This document shows, piece after piece, positions 1 through 6,074 of a stretch of 7,371 nucleotides of DNA (its first letter is position 1; each line of letters opens with the position of its first letter). Where the stretch lies: NCBI GenBank assembly GCA_964570325.1, contig CAZMXS010000113.1:1-7371 (forward strand). Direction: 5' to 3'. Below the pieces are notes generated by a model. It saw only the letters and a list, made by a program, of their open reading frames with translations. It did no database searches and was not told the DNA's origin. The position numbers and the translations under genes were made by a program. This DNA comes from CAZMXS01 sp964570325 (GTDB lineage: Bacteria > Verrucomicrobiota > Kiritimatiellia > CAIQIC01 > CAZMXS01).

Positions 1-398
1 GGATCATTTCGGAATTGGGCGTGGAGTCGGGCGAGGTCGCGTTCGCTCATCCGCCGGCCGGGTTGGTTCGCCTGTATCGCGCTGCCGATGTCCTAATGAT
101 GCCCTCTGTTTGGGAATCATTTGGCATGGTGGTGGTCGAGGCCATGGCGGCAGGGTTGCCGGTTGTGGCCGCCCGCAACGCCGGGTGCCTGGATATTATC
201 AGGCCGGAGGAAACGGGGTTAATGTGTGAACCGGGCGATGCGCGGGGGATGGCCGCCGCGGCGCAGCGTCTGCTGGATGATCCCACGCAGCGGGCCGGCA
301 TGGGTGCGGCCGCACGCGCAGCCGCCCGCCGCTTCGACTGGCGGCTGATCGCCGAGGCGTATGTCCGCGTTTATGCAAAATGCCGCCGGCAGGAGTGA
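1..398 (+). CDS. Glycosyltransferase family 4 (GT-B), C-terminal fragment (5' partial)
   Basis: The gene enters from upstream; the first complete codon in frame is at base 3 and the stop is TGA at 396-398, leaving about 131 residues. What remains is the donor-binding C-terminal lobe of a GT4 retaining glycosyltransferase. It shows LYRAADVLMMPS, then WESFGMVVVEAMAAG. This contains the EX7E signature (Glu codons at 114-116 and 138-140), which in the family contacts the nucleotide-sugar donor. A GLPVVA strand, a TGLMCEPGD turn and a closing helix with FDW follow, as is normal for the GT4 C-terminus. The sugar and acceptor cannot be read. The protein is probably cytoplasmic or membrane-peripheral and adds a sugar to a lipid-linked glycan. 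It closely resembles the GT4 module of the next gene, even in DNA over 34 bases, so the two are probably paralogues. An 18-base gap separates it from the next start, consistent with one operon. Confidence 0.93.
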   Translation, partial: IISELGVESGEVAFAHPPAGLVRLYRAADVLMMPSVWESFGMVVVEAMAAGLPVVAARNAGCLDIIRPEETGLMCEPGDARGMAAAAQRLLDDPTQRAGMGAAARAAARRFDWRLIAEAYVRVYAKCRRQE

Positions 399-404
399 AC
401 CGAT

Positions 405-409
405 GGGAG
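405..409 (+). promoter_or_regulatory. Ribosome binding site for the methyltransferase-glycosyltransferase fusion
   Basis: A GGGAG Shine-Dalgarno-like core ends seven bases before the ATG at 417. It is the clearest ribosome binding site in the window and supports that start. Most downstream genes lack a comparable site and appear to rely on overlapping stop/start codons. Confidence 0.6.
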
Positions 410-416
410 TGGACAG

Positions 417-2690
417 ATGAACCGAGCGCATTTGTCGTACCTGGCTTGTCCCCAATGCAAGCAGCCGCTGCAATTGGGCGGAGTGGCCTTGGAACAGGAC
501 GGCCGCGTGTTGGAAGGTATCCTGCGTTGCGATCATTGTCCCGCCTGCTATCCGGTGGTCCGTGGCATTCCGCGCTTTGTGACGCAAGCCAACTATGCAA
601 TGAGTTTTGGTTATGAGTGGCTGCGGCACGCGCGAACCCAATATGATTCGCAGACCGGCACCCATATTACGGAGCAGCGATTCTTTAACGAGACCCGCTG
701 GCCGCGGGATCTGCGCGGGCAGATGGTGCTGGAGGTGGGCGGGGGGTCGGGCCGTTTTACGGAACATGCCGCCGCGACGGGCGCCATGGTGGTGTCGTTT
801 GACTATAGCGAGGCCGTGGAGGCCAATTATGCTTCCAATGGCCACCGCGATAATGTGCTGATTGTGCAGGCGGACCTGTATCGCATGCCGTTTCCAGATG
901 AACAGTTTCACAAGTTGTACTGTTTTGGGGTGTTGCAGCATACCCCGGATGTGCGGCGGGCCTTCATGGCGTTGTTGCCGCCGCTAAAAATCGGCGGGGA
1001 ACTGGTGGTGGACGTGTATGCCAAAATCCCCGGCATTATCCCATTCCTGCTCCGCGCCACGCACCCGCATACTTGGGCGCGGCTGGTCACGCCGCACGTT
1101 TCGCCCGCGCGCCTTTATCACTTTTGCCGGCGTTATATCCAGTGGATGTGGCCCCTGGCCCGATGGCTGGGCCGGTATCCCCGCGTGGGTTCGTTCCTGT
1201 TGCGGCGGCTGCTGATCCCTCCGTATTTCGGAGTGTACGATCTGGCGGATGCCGATCTGCGCGAATGGATGATTCTCGATATGTTTGATGCGCTTTCGCC
1301 ACGCTACGAATCCGCGCAGACGCTGCGTGATGTGCGACAATGGTTCCGGGAGGCGGGGCTGGTGGAAGCGCAGGTTCACTATGGCTACAACGGGATTGAA
1401 GGGCGCGCCTGTCGGGCCGTTGTGCCGCAACGGTATCCTCGGATCGCCCAGTTCGCCTCCACGTTTTTGCCGCGCATCGGCGGCGCGGAGATCGTGGTGC
1501 ACAACCTGTGCGCGCGGTTGCAGCAGGCCGCTTATGATGTCACGCTGATCACGTGGTGGGGCTTGTGGCGGCGCACGGCCGGCCAGCTTCCCTATCGCTC
1601 CGCTTTCCTGATCCCGCGCACTTACACGAAACTGTTGCGTCGCCTGCTCTCGCGGGGCGTGGACATTCGTTGGCTGGTTTCGAAGCAGATTTCGCTGCTG
1701 CAACGACGGTTTGGCTTTGATCTATGGCACATCCATATGGCCTATCCGGCCGGTGTGTTGGCGGCGGAGACGCTCAACCGGATGGGGGTGCCGTTTATTA
1801 TTACCTGCCAGGGTGATGACATCATGACCCTGCCGGAAAAGGGTTATGGGGTGCGCCTGGAACCGCGGCTGGACCAGGCGATTCGGAATGCCTTGAAACA
1901 AAGCAATATGGTAACGGCCATCAGCCCGACCATGCATGCTGAATTGCGGGCGCTGGGTGTCGCCGAACCCCGGATCGCCGATATTCCCAATGCGGTGGAA
2001 GTCTCTCAGATTGCCGCCTTTCCCGTGGCGCGTGACGACGCGCGCCGGAAATTGAACTGGGCCGGCCGGATTATTCTCCTGACCGTCGGCCGATATGATC
2101 CGCTAAAAGGCTTGGAACTTATTCCCCTGATTGCCAAGCGGATCTTGCGGGAGCGGTCAGATTTTCTTTGGATCCTTTCTGGTCGTGAAGTCAACGTAAT
2201 TGCGCCCCAAGCCCGCGCGCAGGGGGTGGCGGACCACCTCTGTTTCCGTCTGCCGCCGCGGTTCCGGGCGCGGGGCATGGAAGCGGGCGATTTCGGATTC
2301 AGTCTGCCCACAACGGATTTGATTACGATCTACCGCGCGGCGGATATATTTGTCATGCTCTCCTTGATTGAGGGGTTTTCCCTGGTAACGGTCGAGGCCA
2401 TGGCGGCGGGGTTGCCGGTGGTGACAACCAACGCCCCCGGCTGCGCCGATTTGGTGGATCACGGACGAACCGGATGGGTGTGCCCGTCCGGCGATGTCGA
2501 AGCGATTGCGCAGGCGATCCTGTCCCTGATGGCACGGCCGGAACAACGCGCCGCGCTGGGCGCTCAAGCCCAAGCGGCGTCCCGGGCGTATGATTGGCCG
2601 TTGGTGCTCCAGCAGTACACCGAACTCTACTCTCGGATCCTCGCCCAATCGCGCGCCCCGTCATCCGCCACCGTGCGGGTTGCTTCATGA
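417..2690 (+). CDS. Fusion: Trm112-like zinc ribbon + class I SAM methyltransferase + GT4 glycosyltransferase
   Basis: One uninterrupted 757-residue frame carries three modules. Residues 1-55 look like a Trm112/UPF0434 zinc ribbon: CPQC at 11-14, Cys38, Cys41 and Cys44, then YPVVRGIPRF. Residues about 60-335 are a Rossmann methyltransferase. Motif I is VLEVGGGSGRF at 104-114, the acidic residue after strand 2 is Asp129 (FDYSEA), and motif II ends in FGVLQHTPD (170-178). This module ends in a GYNGIEGR-type tail, as stand-alone relatives do. Residues 341-745 form a complete GT-B glycosyltransferase: N-lobe start PRIAQFAS with IGGAE at 354-358, VGRYDPLKG with Arg559 and Lys564 as the donor-phosphate pair, and EX7E as Glu652/Glu660. 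Start ATG 417 is supported by GGGAG seven bases upstream. Inferred role: methylation and extension of the same surface glycan; substrates are unknown. GTG at 1422 (Val336) sits at the domain junction and could be an internal start, but has no good ribosome binding site. The stop overlaps the next ATG. Confidence 0.93.
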   Translation: MNRAHLSYLACPQCKQPLQLGGVALEQDGRVLEGILRCDHCPACYPVVRGIPRFVTQANYAMSFGYEWLRHARTQYDSQTGTHITEQRFFNETRWPRDLRGQMVLEVGGGSGRFTEHAAATGAMVVSFDYSEAVEANYASNGHRDNVLIVQADLYRMPFPDEQFHKLYCFGVLQHTPDVRRAFMALLPPLKIGGELVVDVYAKIPGIIPFLLRATHPHTWARLVTPHVSPARLYHFCRRYIQWMWPLARWLGRYPRVGSFLLRRLLIPPYFGVYDLADADLREWMILDMFDALSPRYESAQTLRDVRQWFREAGLVEAQVHYGYNGIEGRACRAVVPQRYPRIAQFASTFLPRIGGAEIVVHNLCARLQQAAYDVTLITWWGLWRRTAGQLPYRSAFLIPRTYTKLLRRLLSRGVDIRWLVSKQISLLQRRFGFDLWHIHMAYPAGVLAAETLNRMGVPFIITCQGDDIMTLPEKGYGVRLEPRLDQAIRNALKQSNMVTAISPTMHAELRALGVAEPRIADIPNAVEVSQIAAFPVARDDARRKLNWAGRIILLTVGRYDPLKGLELIPLIAKRILRERSDFLWILSGREVNVIAPQARAQGVADHLCFRLPPRFRARGMEAGDFGFSLPTTDLITIYRAADIFVMLSLIEGFSLVTVEAMAAGLPVVTTNAPGCADLVDHGRTGWVCPSGDVEAIAQAILSLMARPEQRAALGAQAQAASRAYDWPLVLQQYTELYSRILAQSRAPSSATVRVAS

Positions 2691-3706
2691 AGAGCCGGGT
2701 CATGCCCCGCGGGGTCCGCCCCTGTTTCCTGATCGGGGTAGATGTTGAGGGTGACAATCTCTGGGAGCGCCCGCACGCGATCACCACGCGCAATGCGGCC
2801 GCCTTGCCGCGGTTTCAGGAGCTTTGCGAGCGGCATGGGCTAAAGCCGACTTATCTGGTGAACTATGAGATGGCGATGGATGATGCCGTGGCGGAGTGGG
2901 GGCGCGACCTGTTGCGGCGTCAGGCCGCGGAGATTGGCATGCACCTGCACGCCTGGCATTCCCCTCCCGAATACCATCTGACAGCGGACGATTATGCCTG
3001 CCAGCCCTACCTGCCTGAATACCCCGAGCCCGTGATGCGGGACAAAATAGCTTTCCTGACCGACCTGATCGCGCGGCGCTTTGGCGCGCGCCCAATTTCA
3101 CACCGCGCCGGGCGGTGGGGCTTCGACGCGCGCTCGGCGCGGTTGTTATCCGCGCAGGGGTATCGCGTTGACAGTTCCGTAACGCCGTATATCTCCTGGC
3201 ATCGGCATCCGGGCAATCCGGCGGGCGCCGGCGGGCCGGACTTTTCCCGTTTCCCGACGCGGCCATATTTTTTGGATCTGAATGCGATTGATCGTGCCGG
3301 CGCATCCGCCCTGCTTGAATTGCCGGTGACCGTAATGTTGAGACCGCGCTCCTTCCGGAATGCAGTCAAACGATTGGTTGCCGGCTTGCCGTTGCGGGTG
3401 TGGAAAGTCAGCCGCGCGGCCTACCGTTATAATTGGCTTCGCGCGGCGGGAGAGTCCGCGGCAACGCTAATGGACCTGCTGCGGCGCGCCCACGCGCGGC
3501 ACGACCCTTGCGTAGTCTTCAGCGTACACTCATCCGAGTTATCGGCTGGCGCCAGCCCTGATTTCCCCACCGCGCACAGCATCGAAGCGCTATACCGAAC
3601 GCTGGAGGCGCTTTTTTCAGAGGTGGCTCGCTCCTTTGACGGAGCCACTTTTGCGGAGTTCCGGGCTCGGTACGATGAGGCGGACCAGTCGGCCGGTTGC
3701 GGATGA
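2687..3706 (+). CDS. Polysaccharide deacetylase-like protein (NodB/WalW-type)
   Basis: The product has 339 residues from ATG 2687. That start is chosen because it forms an ATGA overlap with the preceding stop; ATG 2702 is an alternative that loses only five residues. The fold appears to be the NodB-homology (CE4-like) barrel in the divergent WalW-like form. GVDVEGD at 17-23 supplies motif-1 acidic residues. EIGMHLHAWHSPP has His86, His88 and His91 as candidate metal ligands. SHRAGRWGFD starts around 138, ELPVT is at 211-215, and FSVHSSEL carries His281 near the C-terminus. No signal peptide or membrane segment is evident, so it may act in the cytoplasm. Family members remove N- or O-acetyl groups from glycans, but activity here is inferred from motifs. 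Beside two acyltransferase genes, it may edit acetylation of the same polymer. A non-catalytic role is possible because the motifs deviate from textbook NodB. Confidence 0.82.
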   Translation: MKSRVMPRGVRPCFLIGVDVEGDNLWERPHAITTRNAAALPRFQELCERHGLKPTYLVNYEMAMDDAVAEWGRDLLRRQAAEIGMHLHAWHSPPEYHLTADDYACQPYLPEYPEPVMRDKIAFLTDLIARRFGARPISHRAGRWGFDARSARLLSAQGYRVDSSVTPYISWHRHPGNPAGAGGPDFSRFPTRPYFLDLNAIDRAGASALLELPVTVMLRPRSFRNAVKRLVAGLPLRVWKVSRAAYRYNWLRAAGESAATLMDLLRRAHARHDPCVVFSVHSSELSAGASPDFPTAHSIEALYRTLEALFSEVARSFDGATFAEFRARYDEADQSAGCG

Positions 3707-4872
3707 ACTGGCGGGTGATAGAATCGAAGGACGAGTTCCAAGCCGCCGCCGGCCCATGGAATAATTTGGTTGAGCAGGGCGTCACGCCGTTTGCCTATCT
3801 GCGACACGAGTGGTTTGACGCCTGGTGGCAGGCCTACGGTGCGGATCGCCGCCTCTTCATTGTGGTGGTGGAAAATGCGGGTGAATGGCAGGCTGTAGCC
3901 CCTTGCCTGCGGGCGCCGCGCCGGGTCGGACCTTGGAAGGTGAACGGTTTGGAGTTTCTCGCCAATGAATTGTCGCCGCGTTGCGAACTGATCCTGCGGC
4001 GGCCGGAAGTGGAGCTGGTCGAGGCCATTACGGCGGCCTTGAAGGCGGCCCGCAACAAATGGGATCTGGCCCGCTTGGAGGTGATCGCTGGCCGGTCGCT
4101 GACGCATTGCCTCTTGCCGCAGGCGTTGCGGAACGCAGGGTTGGCGTACGATACCTTGCATCGAGCCAGCCTGCCGATTCTTGTGATCAATGGCTCATGG
4201 GAGGAATACTGGCGGCAATTAAGCTACAGCGGGCGTCGCATCCTGGCCCGGTCGCGGAAGAAGTGCCGGGCGGCCGGCGCGCTAGAAGTGCTGCGGCTGA
4301 ATGACCCGACGGGAGTCGCCGCGTGGTTGAACGGGTTGATGGATATCGCCGACCGTAGTTGGAAAAAGCCGCTCGGCACCGACATGCGCACGCGGCCGGA
4401 GAATGCGGCGTTCTACTCCGATATGCTGATGCGGCTCGCGGGAGCCGGCGGGCTGGCCGTCTGGTTGTTGCGAATTAACGGATTCCCTGCGGCGATGCAG
4501 ATTTGTTTGCGCGAGCGCGACCGGGTCATCCTGATGCGCTCCGACTTTGACGAACAGTTTCGGTCATTGGAGGTCGGCCATGCCCTGCTCGGCAAAGTGC
4601 TGGAGGACTGTTTTGCGCTGGGATTGAAGGAATATGATTTTGGCACGCAAGAATACCAATATAAGCGGCAATTCGCCACTCGGGTGGACCCTATGTTTGC
4701 GTATGAGGTCTACTCTGGCCAGACTCGGTTAAGCGGGGTCCGGATGGCCAAGAAGATCATGCGTCGCCTGCGGCTGCTGCGCCAGAGGATGGGGATCCAG
4801 GGCGAGTTGCTGGTGCGGGACGTGCGCCCAACGGAAGAAGAAGCGAAGCCAATGCGGCTGAAAACCCGATGA
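3703..4872 (+). CDS. GNAT-fold acyltransferase, CelD/BcsL (FemAB-like) family
   Basis: The product has 389 residues. ATG 3703 is preferred over an in-frame TTG at 3697 because it makes the same ATGA overlap with the upstream stop seen elsewhere in this operon. The N-terminal part begins with PFAYLRHEWFDAWWQAYG (residues 29-46), typical of this family's first lobe. The second lobe has YSGRRILARSRKK (175-187), matching the basic helix of CelD/BcsL proteins. It continues with MRSDFDEQFRSLEVGHALL (278-296) and GLKEYDFGTQEYQYKRQF (307-324), including Asp312 and Lys321, the usual family ending of the acyl-CoA site. Relatives occur in exopolysaccharide and cellulose clusters, where they are thought to acylate an amino sugar or other glycan group. 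The acyl donor and acceptor are not readable. The C-terminal tail (about 345-389) is highly basic, then acidic. There are no membrane segments, so a cytoplasmic location is likely. Confidence 0.85.
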   Translation: MNWRVIESKDEFQAAAGPWNNLVEQGVTPFAYLRHEWFDAWWQAYGADRRLFIVVVENAGEWQAVAPCLRAPRRVGPWKVNGLEFLANELSPRCELILRRPEVELVEAITAALKAARNKWDLARLEVIAGRSLTHCLLPQALRNAGLAYDTLHRASLPILVINGSWEEYWRQLSYSGRRILARSRKKCRAAGALEVLRLNDPTGVAAWLNGLMDIADRSWKKPLGTDMRTRPENAAFYSDMLMRLAGAGGLAVWLLRINGFPAAMQICLRERDRVILMRSDFDEQFRSLEVGHALLGKVLEDCFALGLKEYDFGTQEYQYKRQFATRVDPMFAYEVYSGQTRLSGVRMAKKIMRRLRLLRQRMGIQGELLVRDVRPTEEEAKPMRLKTR

Positions 4873-5555
4873 AGGTGAAATCCCTGCTGAAGGAAATGGC
4901 GGCCAAAGGGGTCTGGCGGGCGCTTTACGAGCGCGGCCATTGGTTCCGGGAATCACACTGGGAACGGCGCCTGGGCATCCACACTTTCGAGTACATGGAC
5001 TCGAAAGAGCTGGGCCTCACGAATCCGGAATGCCATCGCTACAGCGCGAGCGAGTACGGCGAGTTTCACCGGGCGATGAAAAGGGTGGCGCTGCGGCCCG
5101 GCGCGGATGTGTTCATTGATTATGGCGCCGGCTTGGGCCGCGTGGTCGTTTTGGCGGCGATGTATCCGTTTCGGAAAGTGATCGGCGTCGAGGTAGTCCC
5201 GAAACTGGTGGCGGAAGCCCGGCGTAATGTCGAACAGGCCCGGCCTTTTCTGGTCTGCCGCGATGTCGAGCTGGTGGAGTGCGACGCGGCCCGGTTTCGC
5301 CTGCCGGCGGAAGTCACCGTGTTGTATTTTTATAATCCGTTTGGGGGTGCTATATTAAAAGCCGTGATGGATGATATTGAACGGTCGCAGAACGAACACC
5401 CGCGCGCCATGACCGCTATCGTAAAGAACGTGACGGAAGATTTCTCCCATTGGTTTGACCAGTCGCCACAGTGGGGCAAGATCTGCGAGTTCAAGTGTTT
5501 TTGGGGGTATCGCCTGGCGATCTATCAGCGCGCCGGCAGACAGGTCCCATCATGA
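4869..5555 (+). CDS. Class I SAM-dependent methyltransferase
   Basis: The product has 228 residues and starts at ATG 4869 inside an ATGA overlap with the acyltransferase stop. The SAM-binding Rossmann core is clear: VFIDYGAGLGRVVVLAA at 81-97 is motif I, and VIGVEVVPKLVAEARRN follows with Glu108 as the predicted ribose-hydroxyl ligand. ECDAARF at 137-143 is the adenine-side acidic segment. VLYFYNPFGG at 151-160 occupies motif IV. The NPF resembles the NPP(F/Y) of some N-methyltransferases, but in this small family it is not proof of N-methylation. The N-terminal 75 residues are rich in basic and aromatic residues and lack a signal peptide. Its place among glycan genes suggests methylation of a sugar or a sugar-linked group, which is an inference. 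The length is normal for a single-domain enzyme and the reading frame looks intact. Confidence 0.87.
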   Translation: MKVKSLLKEMAAKGVWRALYERGHWFRESHWERRLGIHTFEYMDSKELGLTNPECHRYSASEYGEFHRAMKRVALRPGADVFIDYGAGLGRVVVLAAMYPFRKVIGVEVVPKLVAEARRNVEQARPFLVCRDVELVECDAARFRLPAEVTVLYFYNPFGGAILKAVMDDIERSQNEHPRAMTAIVKNVTEDFSHWFDQSPQWGKICEFKCFWGYRLAIYQRAGRQVPS

Positions 5556-5839
5556 ATATGTTCTACTGCGCCTATTATCTTGTTCGCCGGCGTCGCGCTT
5601 CACCCTGGCGTTATGCCGATCTGTTGCGGGCATTCTTTGAAAGTGGCGCGCGGCGGATTGTCGAGATCGGCACGAATACCGGCGTGCATGCCCGGCATCT
5701 GATCCAGACTGCGCAAGTGTTTCATCCAGCGGCCACCATTGAGTATCACGGTTTTGACCTGTTTGAGCAGCTCACCCCCGAGCTGCTGAAGTCGGAGTTT
5801 GCTCTCCCGCCTCGGATGGTGAAAGTGCGCCGGGAATGA
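5552..5839 (+). pseudogene. Truncated class I methyltransferase (N-terminal half only)
   Basis: The frame starts at ATG 5552, again in an ATGA overlap with the preceding stop, and codes for only 95 residues. IVEIGTNTGVHARHLIQ at 36-52 is SAM motif I, and IEYHGFDLFEQLTPELL at 63-79 is the post-I region with Asp69. Similar stand-alone methyltransferases from polysaccharide clusters continue for roughly another 100 residues, covering the later motifs and the DGGH-like segment. Here the chain stops at TGA 5837-5839 just after ALPPRMVKVRRE. Reading the next bases in the two other forward frames gives no recognisable continuation, so a deletion is more likely than a single-base frameshift. The truncated product has half a SAM fold and is probably inactive. 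It is called a pseudogene on domain grounds. A short functional remnant or an assembly error cannot be excluded. Confidence 0.65.
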
Positions 5840-5858
5840 TCGCCGGCGAGCGTGCGGC

Positions 5859-6074
5859 ATGAAAATTCTGCTGATTAATTCTAGCTTAGTCCTGATTTAT
5901 ACGCGCGATTTGCGCTTTGCCGATGTTCGATCCCGCCTGGCGGCCGTGATCCGACAGCAGATGGGGCCGCTGACTCCGCGACGGATGGCCCACATCTTGC
6001 AGGTTCTGAAAGACGGGGTGTTATATCGGTCGCTGGCCGAGGACCGCTGCCTGACCGGTCGCCATGCTTTTTAA
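5859..6074 (+). CDS. Small hypothetical protein, 71 residues
   Basis: I do not recognise this product. It opens with MKILLINSSLVLIYTRD, a hydrophobic strand like the first strand of many alpha/beta proteins. It continues as an arginine- and leucine-rich helical stretch (RLAAVIRQQMGPLTPRRMA, then ILQVLKDGVLYRSLAED) and ends in CLTGRHAF. No catalytic motif or signal peptide is visible. It lies 19 bases after the truncated methyltransferase and overlaps the MBOAT start by 11 bases in another frame. The Shine-Dalgarno match before ATG 5859 is weak (GCGAG at 5846-5850). The first 45 bases are noticeably more AT-rich than the surroundings. The frame stays open a few codons upstream of the ATG, so this may be the tail of a protein whose front was lost in the same event that truncated its neighbour. 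It may also be a chance ORF. Confidence 0.4.
   Translation: MKILLINSSLVLIYTRDLRFADVRSRLAAVIRQQMGPLTPRRMAHILQVLKDGVLYRSLAEDRCLTGRHAF

Noticed and set aside
399..416. The gap before the fusion gene as a possible promoter location.
   Set aside because: Only 18 bases long, it holds a ribosome binding site but no room for -35 and -10 elements. The operon promoter must lie upstream of the window.
219..941. Long open frame on the minus strand (240 codons) opposite the first two genes.
   Set aside because: It runs antisense across two well-supported genes and their gap, and its translation shows no recognisable domain. Long antisense frames are expected from GC-rich codon bias.
984..1703. Minus-strand open frame (239 codons) opposite the methyltransferase-glycosyltransferase junction.
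   Set aside because: The composition is rich in Arg, Gln and Pro with no domain, and the + strand frame is strongly supported on both sides of it.
3621..3652. Inverted repeat (GTGGCTC at 3623-3629, GAGCCAC at 3642-3648) followed by four T, resembling an intrinsic terminator.
   Set aside because: It lies about 55 bases before the end of an intact coding sequence that is translationally coupled to the next gene. The stem core is only seven pairs with a 12-base loop and the T-run is short.
3427..4161. Minus-strand open frame (244 codons) opposite the deacetylase/acyltransferase boundary.
   Set aside because: It is a shadow of two clear + strand genes, and its translation has an unstructured, Arg/Pro/Gln-rich composition with no motif.
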